From CAMXAS01 sp964442435 (lineage in GTDB: Bacteria; Bacteroidota; Bacteroidia; Bacteroidales; P3): a DNA stretch of 64,000 bases. The first letter of the stretch is position 1, and each line of letters begins with the position of its first letter. Made by a program: the position numbers and the translations under genes. This document shows, one piece after another, positions 36,398-46,421 of the stretch. Location of the stretch: the NCBI GenBank assembly GCA_964442435.1, contig CAYTZG010000007.1:48026-112025 (forward strand), given 5' to 3'. The notes beneath the pieces are model-generated. The model saw only the letters and a program-made list of their open reading frames with translations, ran no database searches and was not told the DNA's origin.

Positions 36398-38092
36398 ATG
36401 ATGCAGTCGATTAGAGTTAAATCGTGGATGTTTTGGGCGGCGGCCGTCGCCACGGGGCTGATGCTGGCCGCGGCGTGGCCGGCGCGTGGCTTTACGCCCG
36501 TGGTGTTTTTCGCATGGGTGCCGCTGTTGTGGGCGGAGGACTACGCCTACCGGCAGCGTCGGGCGGGCGCGGCGGGCCGTTATCCGGTCTTCCTCTATGC
36601 CCTTGTGGCGTTCTTGGTATGGAACATCCTCACCACGTGGTGGATTTGGAACTCCACGCCCGCCGCGGCCTTGGCCTGGGGCGCCAACGCCCTGCTCATG
36701 GCCACGGTCTTTTGGCTGTATCATATCACCACGCGCCGTTTGCCGCTTCACAGCGCGCGCGGCGGCGTGCTCATCGTCTATTGGCTCGCGTTTGAATATA
36801 TACACCATATCTGGGACATCGCCTGGCCGTGGCTCACGCTCGGCAACGTGTTCGCCACGCAGCCGGCCTGGGTGCAGTGGTACGAATACACGGGCACGTC
36901 GGGCGGCAGCCTTTGGGTGCTGGCGGTCAATATGCTGTTTTTGGCATGGTGCAAGGCCGTCATGGCCGGCGCCACCAAGCGCGAGAAGAACATCAAGGCC
37001 ATTGCGGTCTGCCTTGCCATATTGGTGCCCGTGGGCGGCTCGATGTGGCGCTATGCGCATTACAAAAGCGAGGGGCGGCGCGTTGAGACGGTGGTCGTGC
37101 AGCCCAACATAGACCCCTATGGGGAGCAATACGACATTCCGCCCGTGGAGGCCGTCAAGCGGATGCTATTCCTTGGCGAATATGCGCTTAGCCCGCAGAC
37201 GCGCTTCCTCGTCACGCCCGAAAGCATGATTCAGGAATACGTTTGGGAACACAAGCTGGCCTATTCGCCGAGCGTGGCGGCCATCCGCACGTTCCTGACG
37301 GATTATCCCCGCCTGTCGGTCGTGGCCGGCATCTCCACCTACAGCCGGCTCGCGCCCGAAGATTCGGCCACGCGCGGCGTGCGCAAGCGGCCGAACATCT
37401 TTGAAAACACGACGCTCTATTATCTGGCGCACAATACGGTTATGGTCATCGACACGGCTTCGCCGAGCGTGGCGGCTTCGGCGGCGGCCATGGGCACGGC
37501 TTCTGCGGCGCCCGGCGGCTTCCCGCTGCGGCACAAGTCCAAGCTGACGCCGGCCGTGGAAATCATGCCCTTGGTCGATAAAATCGGCTTCTTGGAAAAA
37601 TGGGCCATCGACTTGGGCGGCATCGTGGGCACGCTGGGCACGGATGCGGAGCCCAAGGTGTTCCGCTCGGTGGTGGCGGGCGACACGGTGACCTACGCCG
37701 ACGTCATCTGCTACGAATCCATTTTCGGCGACTATGTGACGGGCTTTTGCCGCCGCGGCGCCGAACTGCTGTTTATCTCCACCAACGACGGCTGGTGGGG
37801 CAACACGCCGGGCCACCGGCAACACGCCGAATACGCGCGTCTGCGGGCCATAGAGAACCGGCGCGAAATAGCCCGTTCGGCCAATACGGGCATATCCGGC
37901 TTCATATCCCAGCGGGGCGACGTGCTGCAACGCACGGCCTATTGGGAGCCGGCCGTCATCAAACACGATATGAAAACCAACCGCGAACTCACGTTTTACA
38001 GCCGCTACGGCGATATTTTGGGACGTATGTTCCTGCCCATATCCCTGTTGCTGCTGTTGGCCGGTCTTGTTCTGCGGATAGTGAAGCGATAG
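36398..38092 (+). CDS. lnt: Apolipoprotein N-acyltransferase
   Basis: 564 residues. Six or so N-terminal membrane helices precede a nitrilase-like periplasmic domain; the expected triad is Glu in LVTPESMIQEY, Lys in RHKSKLTPAVEIMP, and Cys in DVICYESIFGDY. Lnt adds the third acyl chain to lipoproteins. The protein is somewhat longer than the E. coli enzyme because of an Ala-rich insert (SVAASAAAMGTASAAPGG) before the Lys. Two adjacent ATG codons (36398, 36401) are equally possible starts. Located 31 nt after fabD. Confidence 0.93.
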   Translation: MMQSIRVKSWMFWAAAVATGLMLAAAWPARGFTPVVFFAWVPLLWAEDYAYRQRRAGAAGRYPVFLYALVAFLVWNILTTWWIWNSTPAAALAWGANALLMATVFWLYHITTRRLPLHSARGGVLIVYWLAFEYIHHIWDIAWPWLTLGNVFATQPAWVQWYEYTGTSGGSLWVLAVNMLFLAWCKAVMAGATKREKNIKAIAVCLAILVPVGGSMWRYAHYKSEGRRVETVVVQPNIDPYGEQYDIPPVEAVKRMLFLGEYALSPQTRFLVTPESMIQEYVWEHKLAYSPSVAAIRTFLTDYPRLSVVAGISTYSRLAPEDSATRGVRKRPNIFENTTLYYLAHNTVMVIDTASPSVAASAAAMGTASAAPGGFPLRHKSKLTPAVEIMPLVDKIGFLEKWAIDLGGIVGTLGTDAEPKVFRSVVAGDTVTYADVICYESIFGDYVTGFCRRGAELLFISTNDGWWGNTPGHRQHAEYARLRAIENRREIARSANTGISGFISQRGDVLQRTAYWEPAVIKHDMKTNRELTFYSRYGDILGRMFLPISLLLLLAGLVLRIVKR

Positions 38093-38131
38093 GGTGGCCT
38101 ACGGGTATAAGCCGTCGCAAGCGGATTTTTT

Positions 38132-40323
38132 ATGAGATTTGAAGAACTGAATTTAAAGGCGGAGTTGTTGTCCGCCATATCGGACTTGGGTTTTACCGAA
38201 GCCATGCCCGTGCAGGAACAGGTCATTCCGTTGCTGTTGGGCGGGGCTACCGACCTGATTGCGCTTGCGCAGACGGGTACGGGCAAGACGGCGGCGTTCG
38301 GCCTGCCCATTCTGCAACGGCTCGATACGACGAACCGCAACGTGGAGGCCTTGGTGCTGAGCCCGACGCGGGAACTGTGCCTGCAAATAGCCACCGACAT
38401 GGAGAAGATGGCGGCGCATCTGCCCGGCGTTAAGATAGGGGCGGTGTACGGCGGGGCCAGCATCGAACGGCAGATGTCGGAGATAGAACGCGGCCTTAAG
38501 GTTGTGGTGGCCACGCCCGGCCGTATGCTCGACATCCTGCGGCGCGGCAAGCTCGACCTTTCCAAAATCAGGACGGTGGTGTTCGACGAGGCCGACGAGA
38601 TGCTGCACATGGGCTTCCGCGACGAGTTGGACGGCATTTTAGCCTATACGCCCGAAGAAAAGAACACGTGGCTGTTTTCGGCCACGATGCCCGATGAAAT
38701 CCGCGCCATGACGGGCCGCTACATGAAGGAACCGGTTGAAGTGACGATAGGCCGCCGCAACGAAGGTTCGGCCAACGTGACGCACCACTACTACATGGTG
38801 CAGGCCAAGGAACGTTATTTGGCCTTGAAGCGGATTATCGACTACTATCCGGAGATTTATTCGATTGTTTTCTGCCGCACCCGGCGCGAGACGCAGGAGG
38901 TGGCCGAAAAACTCATACGCGACGGCTACAACGCCGACGCCCTGCACGGCGACCTGTCGCAGGCCCAGCGCGACAACGCCATGAGCCGCTTCCGCCTCAA
39001 GAACCTGCAGTTGCTGGTGGCCACCGATGTGGCGGCGCGCGGTTTGGACGTCAATAACCTGACGCACGTACTCAACTACAACCTGCCCGACGATGTGGAA
39101 CAATACACGCACCGCAGCGGCCGCACGGGCCGCGCGTCCGCCACGGGCATTTCCATCTCGCTGATTACCGTCCGCGAGAAGTCGCGCATCAAGGAAATAG
39201 AGAAAGTGATACATAAGTCGTTCGAGCTGAAACAACTGCCGAGCGGCGAGGAAATATGCGGCAAACAGGTGCTTTACCAGGCCGAGCGGATGCTGGGCGT
39301 GGATTTGGCGGCGGAGGAACTGGAAACCTATCTGCCGGCCATTTACGAGAAGCTGCAGCCGCTGAGCAAGGAGGAGTTGATACAACGCTTCGTGGCCTTG
39401 GAGTTCAACCGCTTCCTGAACTACTACCGCAACGCGCCCGAAGTGCGCGACATGAGCGTGGACACCCCGCGCGGAAAGCGGTCGGACGAGAAGGGTGCAC
39501 GCGGCGATTTCGCGCGGCTGTTCATCAACCTCGGCCACATGGACGGCGTCAAGCCGCAGAACATCATCGGGCTGCTGAACGATTACGTGAAAGACCGCGA
39601 TATGCGCGTGGGGCGCATCGACCTGCGCAAAACGTGTTCGTTTGTGGAAATCCCGGCGGACTATGCGGAANNNNNNNNNNNNNNNNNNNNNNNNNNNNNN
39701 NNNNNNNNNNNNNNNNNNNNNNNNNNNNNNNNNNNNNNNNNNNNNNNNNNNNNNNNNNNNNNNNNNNNNNCATCGACCTGCGCAAAACGTGTTCGTTTGT
39801 GGAAATCCCGGCGGACTATGCGGAACTGGCCGTACAGGCCTTGGGCGGTGCCGTCTATCGCGACCGCAAGGTGTTTGCGGAGGTGGCGAAGGGCAAGGAG
39901 CGTGGCGAACGCGCCGACCGGCCGGAACGTGCCGAAAGGCCGACCCGCAAGGAACGCGCCGACCGGCCGGAACGCAGTGAACGGGCCGAAAGGCCGACCC
40001 GTAAGGAACGCGCCGACCGGTCGGAACGCAGTGAACGGGCCGAAAGGCCGACCCGCAAGGAACGCGCCCCGAAAAAAGACTGGATGGCGTTCATAGAGGG
40101 CGGCGCATGGGATAAGTCGGAGGCGGGTGCGGAGGCCAAGCCGCGGGGCAAGGCCAAGGCGCAGAAAGCATGGAACAAGGACGCTTGGGGCGAGAACCCG
40201 TGGGAAAGCGGCGCGTGGCGTTCGGAAGACCGTGGCAGGGGCGCCAAGAAAGGCGGTGCCCGCCGTGCGCAGAAAGCCGTGGAAAAGGCACGGGCGCACA
40301 AAGGCAAGGGTAAGAAAAAATAA
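38132..40323 (+). CDS. DEAD-box RNA helicase (interrupted by a 100-N gap)
   Basis: The assembled sequence is split by Ns at 39671-39770, which put the two halves in different frames. Bases 39616-39670 and 39771-39825 are identical 55-mers, so the gap is probably a scaffolding artefact over an overlap. Joining 38132-39670 to 39826-40323 gives one frame of 678 residues. The helicase core has AQTGTGKTAAF, VFDEADEML, FSATMPDE and HRSGRTGRA; a DbpA-type RNA-binding domain (FARLFINLGHMDGVKPQNII) follows. The tail is a basic low-complexity run of Arg/Glu repeats and a Lys/Gly-rich end. Likely works in ribosome assembly or RNA decay. 39 nt after lnt. Confidence 0.9.
39671..39770. other. Assembly gap of 100 N with duplicated flanks
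   Basis: Exactly 100 undefined bases. The 55 bases on each side are identical, which is what happens when two contigs that overlap by one k-mer are scaffolded with a default gap. Confidence 0.97.
39907..40059 (+). repeat. In-frame tandem repeats in the helicase tail
   Basis: Three near-identical units of 45, 54 and 54 bp (39907-39951, 39952-40005, 40006-40059) encode ERADRPERSERAERPTRK-type repeats; the first lacks 9 bp. This lies 82 bp right of the assembly overlap. Confidence 0.9.
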
Positions 40324-40332
40324 AAACGAGAT

Positions 40333-42651
40333 ATGGCTAAATTGTTTGAAATTTTAGACAAGGCGCAGTTGTCGGCTCAAATCGTGAGCATGGACGTGTA
40401 TGCGCCGCGTTTGGCGGCTTCGGCTCAGCCGGGGCAGTTCCTGATTGTAGTGCCGAGCGAGACGGGCGAGCGTATTCCGCTTACGGTTTGCGATTACGAC
40501 CGCGCCAAAGGCACGATCCGCATCGTGTTTCAGGTTATCGGCGGCTCTACGCAGAAAATGGCGGCCTTCAACGTGGGCGAATGTTTCCACGATGTGGTGG
40601 GCCCGTTGGGTCAGCCGTCGGAGTTCGTCAAAGAACCCTTGGAAGAAGTCAAGAAGCGCAATATATTGTTTGTGGCCGGCTCGGTGGCGGCTGCGCCCGT
40701 CTATCCGCAGGTACGCTGGATGAAAGAGCACGGCATCGCCTGCGACGTCATCATCGGCGCGCGTTCGGCCTCCCTCATGGTGCTTGAAAAAGAGATGCGC
40801 GAGGTGGCGGGTAACCTTTACCTCTGCACCGACGACGGCACGCTCGGCTTCAACGGCCGCGTCACCGACCTGATGAAAGACCTGATTGACAACCAAGGCA
40901 AGAAATACGACGAGGTGATTTGCATCGGCCCGATGATTATGATGAAGTTCGTGACGATGATGACCAAGGCCTACAACATCCCCACGATTGTGAGCCTCAA
41001 CAGCCTGATGGTGGACGGTACCGGTATGTGCGGCGCCTGCCGTGTGACGATTGGCGGCAAAACCAAGTTCACGTGCGTGGACGGCCCCGAATTCGATGCG
41101 TTCCAAGTGGATTTCGACGAGGCGATGCGCCGTCAGGGTATGTACCGTCAGTATGAGATAGCCAAGAATACCGACGAACACCGTTGCAATTTGGCGGCGG
41201 CCGTGGAAGGCTCTTTGGCCGAACGCGCCAAGGCCACGCCGGGCCCCGACGCCGTCCGTCCGCCCGTGGAGAAACCCAAGACGCGCGTGCCGGTTCGTGA
41301 ACAAGACCCGGAAGTGCGCAGCCATAATTTTGAGGAAGTCTGCCTGGGCTACACCGTGGAGGAAGCCATGGCCGAAGCCTCGCGCTGTTTGCAATGCAAA
41401 AAGCCGGGCTGCGTGACGCAATGCCCCGTGTCGATTCATATCCCCGAATTTATCCATCAGGTGGCTTTGGGCGATTTTGCGGCGGCGGCCAAGGTCATCG
41501 CGCGCGACTCCGCGCTGCCCGCCGTCTGCGGCCGTGTGTGCCCGCAGGAAACCCAATGCGAGGGCAAGTGCGTGTTGGGCGTCAAGGGACAACCCATCGC
41601 CATCGGCAAACTCGAACGTTTTGTGGCCGACTACACGCGTGAGCACGGGCTCGACACGCCCGAACAGCCGGCCGAGAAGAAAAAGCAGAAAGTGGCCGTT
41701 ATCGGTTCCGGCCCCGCGGGCTTGACCTGCGCCGGCGACTTGGCCAAGATGGGCTATGCGGTCAGCGTGTTCGAAGCTCTGCACAAGTCGGGCGGCGTTT
41801 TGGTTTACGGTATTCCCGAATTCCGTTTGCCGAAAGCCATCGTGGCGCATGAAATCGAAAACCTGAAGAAACTCGGCGTCGTGTTTGAAAACGACGTCAT
41901 CATCGGCAAGACGGTCGATATCGACCACCTGATGAAAACGGAAGGCTTCGACGCCGTGTTCATCGGCTCGGGCGCGGGTTTGCCCAAGTTTATGCACATT
42001 CCGGGCGAGAACCTTAACGGCGTGGTGTCGGCCAACGAGCTGCTCACGCGCTCCAACCTGATGAAAGCCTATCGCGACGACCACGATACGCCGGTGTTCA
42101 TTGGCAAGAAGGTGGCCATTGTGGGTGGCGGCAACGTGGCCATGGACGCCGCGCGCACGTCCAAGCGGCTCGGTTCGGATGTATATATAGTTTACCGCCG
42201 CAGCGAGGCCGAAATGCCGGCGCGTAAGGAAGAAGTACACCACGCGCACGAAGAGGGCATCCATTTCCTCGAACTGACGAACCCCGTCGAAATCATCGGC
42301 AACGAACAGGGCTGGGTAACGGGCATGAAGTGCATCAAGATGGAGTTGGGCGAACCGGACGCTTCCGGCCGCCGCAGCCCCGTTGAGGTGCCGGGCTCCG
42401 AATATATACTTGAAGTGGATGAAGTCGTCATGTCGTTGGGTACGTCGCCCAACCCGTTGATTTCGTCCAATACGCCCGGCTTGGATACCGACAAGCGCGG
42501 CTGCCTTGTGGCCGACGAACACGGCACGACGACGCGCCAAGGCGTGTTTGCGGGCGGTGACGCCGTTTCCGGCGCCGCGACGGTGATTTTGGCCATGGGG
42601 GCGGCCCGCAAGGCGGCCAAGGCCATAGACGAATATCTGCGCAGCAAGTAA
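40333..42651 (+). CDS. Fused ferredoxin-NADP reductase / glutamate synthase-like oxidoreductase (NfnAB-type)
   Basis: 772 residues in two parts. Residues about 1-280 are an FAD/NAD-binding ferredoxin-NADP-reductase-like domain with a 2Fe-2S cysteine cluster (GTGMCGACRVTIGG, FTCVDG). After a short linker, residues about 330-772 resemble the GltD/NfnB subunit: cysteine motifs CLQCKKPGCVTQCP and CGRVCPQETQCEGKC for two 4Fe-4S clusters, the FAD motif GSGPAGLTCAGDLA, and the NADPH motif GGGNVAMDAARTSK. In other anaerobes the two parts are separate NfnA/NfnB (SudB/SudA) subunits that bifurcate electrons among NADH, ferredoxin and NADPH. Databases often call the Bacteroidetes fusion DHODB subunit/NADPH-dependent glutamate synthase. 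9 nt after the helicase gene. Confidence 0.88.
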   Translation: MAKLFEILDKAQLSAQIVSMDVYAPRLAASAQPGQFLIVVPSETGERIPLTVCDYDRAKGTIRIVFQVIGGSTQKMAAFNVGECFHDVVGPLGQPSEFVKEPLEEVKKRNILFVAGSVAAAPVYPQVRWMKEHGIACDVIIGARSASLMVLEKEMREVAGNLYLCTDDGTLGFNGRVTDLMKDLIDNQGKKYDEVICIGPMIMMKFVTMMTKAYNIPTIVSLNSLMVDGTGMCGACRVTIGGKTKFTCVDGPEFDAFQVDFDEAMRRQGMYRQYEIAKNTDEHRCNLAAAVEGSLAERAKATPGPDAVRPPVEKPKTRVPVREQDPEVRSHNFEEVCLGYTVEEAMAEASRCLQCKKPGCVTQCPVSIHIPEFIHQVALGDFAAAAKVIARDSALPAVCGRVCPQETQCEGKCVLGVKGQPIAIGKLERFVADYTREHGLDTPEQPAEKKKQKVAVIGSGPAGLTCAGDLAKMGYAVSVFEALHKSGGVLVYGIPEFRLPKAIVAHEIENLKKLGVVFENDVIIGKTVDIDHLMKTEGFDAVFIGSGAGLPKFMHIPGENLNGVVSANELLTRSNLMKAYRDDHDTPVFIGKKVAIVGGGNVAMDAARTSKRLGSDVYIVYRRSEAEMPARKEEVHHAHEEGIHFLELTNPVEIIGNEQGWVTGMKCIKMELGEPDASGRRSPVEVPGSEYILEVDEVVMSLGTSPNPLISSNTPGLDTDKRGCLVADEHGTTTRQGVFAGGDAVSGAATVILAMGAARKAAKAIDEYLRSK

Positions 42652-42657
42652 GATGCC

Positions 42658-44739
42658 ATGAAGAAAGAAATTGCGCCCTATCTGAATCGTGAGCTCGCTT
42701 GGTTGGCCTTCAACGAGCGTGTGTTGCGCGAGGCGGCCGACCCCACGAATCCGATTGTGGAGCGCATGATCTTTCTCGGCATCTTCTCCAACAACAACGA
42801 CGAGTTCTACCGCGTGCGCGTGGCCTCGCTCAAACGGTTGCTGCATAAGAAAAAGCACCGTATCGAATATCAGGCCGACCCGGCGCAGCTGTTGCGGCGC
42901 ATCCGGGCCGTGGTCAACGACCAGTTGAGCCGCTTCGAGGAGATTTTCGAAGCCAACGTCAAGGAACTGCGGCGGCAGAACGTCTATCTCGTGGACGAGG
43001 CGCATATCGCCGCGTGGCAGGCGCGTTACATTAAGGATTATTTCCATCAGCACGTGCGCCGTCACCTTTATCCCGTCTTTATGGATAAACTCAAGGACGA
43101 CCGCGGCTTCAACGACAAGTCCAATTTCATGGCCGTGCAGATGTGGAAGTCCGACCGCCCGTCCGAGAAGCAGGACATGATTATCGAAATCCCCGTGGCG
43201 CGGCTCACGCGTTTCCTGCGTCTGCCCGACCATCGCGGCCATCACTACATCATCCTGCTGGACGACGTGATTCGCTATTGCCTTTCCGACATCCTCGCGC
43301 CCTTGGACTACGACCGTTACAACGCCTATACGTTCAAGTTCGTGCGCGACGCCGAGTTGGACATCGATTTTGACCGCCATGCCGAGGTGCAGCACGACTT
43401 TTTGGCTTTCCTCTCGTTGCAGCTCCAGCAGCGCAACAAGTCCAACACCGTGCGGCTCGTGCACGATGCCGGTATGCCCAAGCCGCTCATCAAGCGCTTG
43501 CAAAAGATTTTCGCGGCCGACGACGACACCACGTTCAACAGCCGGGGGCGCTACCAAAACAAGAAAGACTTTACGGGCTTCCCCAAGGATTTCGGCGAAC
43601 CCAACCTCATTTATCCGCCTTTCCTGCCGCAAGACGTCAAGGCGTTCCCCGTAAGCGGCAGCAAGTTTGAGCCGTTGCGGCGGCGCGACTTCCTGTTGCA
43701 TTACCCGTATCAGTCGTTCCAGCATCTGATAGACCTGCTGCGCGAGGCGTCCATCGACCCGGCCGTGCGTTCGATTCAGATGGCCATCTACCGCGTGGCG
43801 CCGCATTCCTCCATTATGAACGCCTTGGTCAACGCCGCCCGCAACGGCAAGAAAGTGGGCGTGTTTATGGAGCTCATGGCGCGCTTTGACGAGGAGAACA
43901 ACATCAACTGGGTCAAACGGCTGGAAGCCGAACACGTGGAGGTTTACCGCATTATTCCGGGCATGAAGGTGCACGCCAAGATTCTGCTCATAGAGCGCAA
44001 GGAAAGCCACGGCAAGCGGCTGTATGCCTGTGTGGGAACGGGCAACCCGAACGAAGCCACGGCCAAGCAGTATTGCGATATGCAGTTGCTGACGGCCAAT
44101 CCGGCCATTACCCAAGAGGTGGCCAAGGTGTTCGCCACCATCGGGCGGCACGACTGGCGGCCGTTTACCGACTACAAGGCCCTGTTCGTGTCGCCGTTCA
44201 ACCTGCGGTCGGGCTTCACGGCCCTTATCGACGCCGAAATAGCCAACGCCAAGGCCGGCCGCGAGGCCTGGATGAAAATCTGCCTGAACAACCTGGCCGA
44301 TACGGCCATGATAGACAAACTCTACGAGGCTTCGCGCGCGGGCGTGCGCATCGATATGGTGGTGCGCGGCATTTGTATGCTCAAGCCGCGCGTGGCGGGG
44401 CTGAGCGACCGCATCAACGTGGTGAGCATCGTGGACCGTTTTTTGGAACACACGCGCGTGTTCATCTTCGCCAACGGCGGCTCGCCGCTCTATTACATCG
44501 GTTCGGCCGACTGGATGACGCGCAATTTGGACCACCGCATCGAGGTGGCCTGTCCGATTTACGACCCGGCCATACAGCAAGACCTGTCGCATATCCTTGA
44601 CCTGCAACTGTCCGACAATACGCACGCGCGGCTTGTGAGCCCCACGGGCGAACACGTCTATAAGCGGCCGGCGCCGGGCGAGAAGCCGTTGCGTTCGCAG
44701 GAGGCCATCTTCGCTTATCTGAAACGGAAATACAGTTAG
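42658..44739 (+). CDS. ppk1: Polyphosphate kinase 1
   Basis: 693 residues, standard length. N-terminal domain YLNRELAWLAFNERVLREAA, head domain, and two phospholipase-D-like C-terminal domains. The phosphorylated histidine is His439 in MKVHAKILLI; TGNPNEATAKQYCDMQLLTA and YIGSADWMTRNLDHRIEV complete the active site. It reversibly makes polyphosphate from ATP. It starts 6 nt after the NfnAB-type gene and ends 4 nt before rlmH. Confidence 0.96.
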   Translation: MKKEIAPYLNRELAWLAFNERVLREAADPTNPIVERMIFLGIFSNNNDEFYRVRVASLKRLLHKKKHRIEYQADPAQLLRRIRAVVNDQLSRFEEIFEANVKELRRQNVYLVDEAHIAAWQARYIKDYFHQHVRRHLYPVFMDKLKDDRGFNDKSNFMAVQMWKSDRPSEKQDMIIEIPVARLTRFLRLPDHRGHHYIILLDDVIRYCLSDILAPLDYDRYNAYTFKFVRDAELDIDFDRHAEVQHDFLAFLSLQLQQRNKSNTVRLVHDAGMPKPLIKRLQKIFAADDDTTFNSRGRYQNKKDFTGFPKDFGEPNLIYPPFLPQDVKAFPVSGSKFEPLRRRDFLLHYPYQSFQHLIDLLREASIDPAVRSIQMAIYRVAPHSSIMNALVNAARNGKKVGVFMELMARFDEENNINWVKRLEAEHVEVYRIIPGMKVHAKILLIERKESHGKRLYACVGTGNPNEATAKQYCDMQLLTANPAITQEVAKVFATIGRHDWRPFTDYKALFVSPFNLRSGFTALIDAEIANAKAGREAWMKICLNNLADTAMIDKLYEASRAGVRIDMVVRGICMLKPRVAGLSDRINVVSIVDRFLEHTRVFIFANGGSPLYYIGSADWMTRNLDHRIEVACPIYDPAIQQDLSHILDLQLSDNTHARLVSPTGEHVYKRPAPGEKPLRSQEAIFAYLKRKYS

Positions 44740-44743
44740 GCGG

Positions 44744-45217
44744 ATGGAAATCACGTTTCTGCTCAACGGCAAAACGACCGACGCCTACCTTAAGGAGGGC
44801 ATCGCGCTCTACGAGAAGCGGCTGGCGCACTATGTCCGCTACCGTACCGAGGTGCTGCCCGAGTTGAAAAACACCAAGGCCCTGACGCCCGAACAGCAGA
44901 AGCAGGCCGAGGGCGCGCGCATCCTATCCGCCATGGCCAAGGCCGACTACACGGTGCTGTTGGACGAGCGCGGCCAAAGGCGCACGTCGGTGCAGTTTGC
45001 CGAATTTTTGCAACAGCAGATGAACCGCGGCCTGCGCAGCCTGTTGTTTGTGGTGGGCGGCCCCTACGGCTTCTCGCCCGAAGTCTATGAGCGGGCCAAC
45101 GCGCGGCTGTCCCTCTCCGACATGACGTTCTCGCATCAGATGATCCGCCTGTTCTTTACCGAGCAACTCTACCGCGCGTTCACGATTCTAAAGGGCGAGC
45201 CCTACCACAACGAATAA
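44744..45217 (+). CDS. rlmH: 23S rRNA pseudouridine(1915) N3-methyltransferase
   Basis: 157 residues, the size of the SPOUT enzyme RlmH. LLDERGQRRTSVQFAEFL, LLFVVGGPYGFSPEV (SAM-binding knot) and LSLSDMTFSHQMIRLFFTEQ match the family. It methylates pseudouridine 1915 in helix 69 of 23S rRNA. Last gene of the fabD operon; only two bases separate its stop from the stop of the converging barrel gene. Confidence 0.96.
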   Translation: MEITFLLNGKTTDAYLKEGIALYEKRLAHYVRYRTEVLPELKNTKALTPEQQKQAEGARILSAMAKADYTVLLDERGQRRTSVQFAEFLQQQMNRGLRSLLFVVGGPYGFSPEVYERANARLSLSDMTFSHQMIRLFFTEQLYRAFTILKGEPYHNE

Positions 45218-45219
45218 GG

Positions 45220-46191
45220 TTATTTCTTATCGCGGTTGAAATAGAACGTCAGGTTGAAGTTGGCGCCGAAGTTGCCGGTGCCGAACGTAAAGCCGTGCGA
45301 ACTCGGTGCGATTTCTTCCCGCCACGTTTCCTGTTGTTTGGTATTATTATTGAATCCTTCGGCCTCATAGTATAATTTCTGAGTCCAGTTATAGACGGCG
45401 GCCACGTTGACTTCCGCGCCCAACGAGAACCACGGGCTGATAAACCATTCCACGCCTACAAATCCCATCAGGCCGAGATAGTGTGTCGGGGTACTATAGA
45501 AATAACGGAGGAAACGGGCAGAACTGAAACCTTCGCGGTCGGGGGACGCTCCATAATATAACCTTTTGAAAGAAGGCGACGGATTTTCGGGGGTGATGGC
45601 ATTGCCGTAAGAATAAGTGGTGCTGGAATAAGAGAAGGCGTACAGAAGTCCGCCCCCTACAACGCCCTGAACGCGGCGTTTCCCGATGCGGTATTCCGCC
45701 GCCACGTTGAAACTCGCGCCTGCGTTGTGAAAGTTTGCGCGATCCACAACCTTGTCTAAGGATTGCCGGTCATTTTGATAGGCTATGTCATCGCGGACAT
45801 AGGCACCCTCGCTTTTTAAATTATATAACCAACCGATGTTGAGCCGAACGCCTAAATTGTCCGTAACCATGTATTTGCCGGCTACGGAAAGCACGGGCGA
45901 CAGGTAAGCGGAACCGCCGACAGCGCCTTCCGCGTCATAATCATCAAAGATATAGGCCGGATTAAGGAAAGGGTTGGCGTTGATGGAAAGCGCCCAGCTT
46001 CCGGCTTTGGGCAAGAAATCTTCCGGTTTCCAATTGGCGCGTTGGGCGCGTCGCATCTCCTTTTTGGTCATTTGGTCACCGGTTTGTTCCGTTGAGGTAG
46101 CTTGTGTTGTGGCGTCATTTTGCGCCGACAGCGGTAAATTGCAAAACAGGCTTGATATTAACAAGACCGCGCATAATTTGATTGTTTTCAT
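45220..46191 (-). CDS. Outer-membrane beta-barrel protein
   Basis: 323 residues. Signal peptide (IKLCAVLLISSLFCNLPLSA, ending at AQ) followed by a short charged spacer (MTKKEMRRAQRANWKPEDFL). The remainder alternates hydrophobic and polar residues in amphipathic strands separated by turns, ending ANFNLTFYFNRDKK with a C-terminal aromatic-rich strand, as in porin-like barrels. The strands WALSINANPFLNPAYIFDDY and VGVEWFISPWFSLGAEVNVA are typical. No substrate can be assigned. Divergent from the LRR gene across a 370-nt AT-rich gap. Confidence 0.8.
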   Translation of the reverse strand: MKTIKLCAVLLISSLFCNLPLSAQNDATTQATSTEQTGDQMTKKEMRRAQRANWKPEDFLPKAGSWALSINANPFLNPAYIFDDYDAEGAVGGSAYLSPVLSVAGKYMVTDNLGVRLNIGWLYNLKSEGAYVRDDIAYQNDRQSLDKVVDRANFHNAGASFNVAAEYRIGKRRVQGVVGGGLLYAFSYSSTTYSYGNAITPENPSPSFKRLYYGASPDREGFSSARFLRYFYSTPTHYLGLMGFVGVEWFISPWFSLGAEVNVAAVYNWTQKLYYEAEGFNNNTKQQETWREEIAPSSHGFTFGTGNFGANFNLTFYFNRDKK

Positions 46192-46370
46192 GATGTTTTG
46201 ATTTTGTGTGGTTGTTAATAATTCTATTTCAGTTTTTTACATATAATTCGGTTTAGAAAAGACAAAAGATACGATACCGTAAGATACGAAAAAAAACGAT
46301 ACAAATTTTTCTATCTGATTTTCAATGATTTAACACTAAAATGAAATTTTTTTTAAGAAAAACATTGTCA

Positions 46371-46412
46371 AATACTTGACTTTTCATATATATATATATA
46401 GTGCTATATTTG
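46371..46412 (+). promoter_or_regulatory. LRR-gene promoter with TA tract in the spacer
   Basis: TTG (46376-46378) and TATATTTG (46405-46412) are separated by 26 nt, longer than the 19-21 norm. The spacer contains (AT)7A (46386-46400). The rest of the 370-nt gap (46192-46561) holds AT-rich sequence, a TATCTTTT-like element near 46264-46271 that may serve the divergent barrel gene, and a 143-nt leader. Confidence 0.6.
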
Positions 46413-46421
46413 CGGTCTGGA

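Noticed and set aside
40354..44772. 1472-codon open frame on the minus strand
   Set aside because: It lies opposite nfn, ppk1 and rlmH, all of which are certain genes, and its sequence is His/Arg/Val-rich nonsense of the type expected antisense to GC-rich codons.
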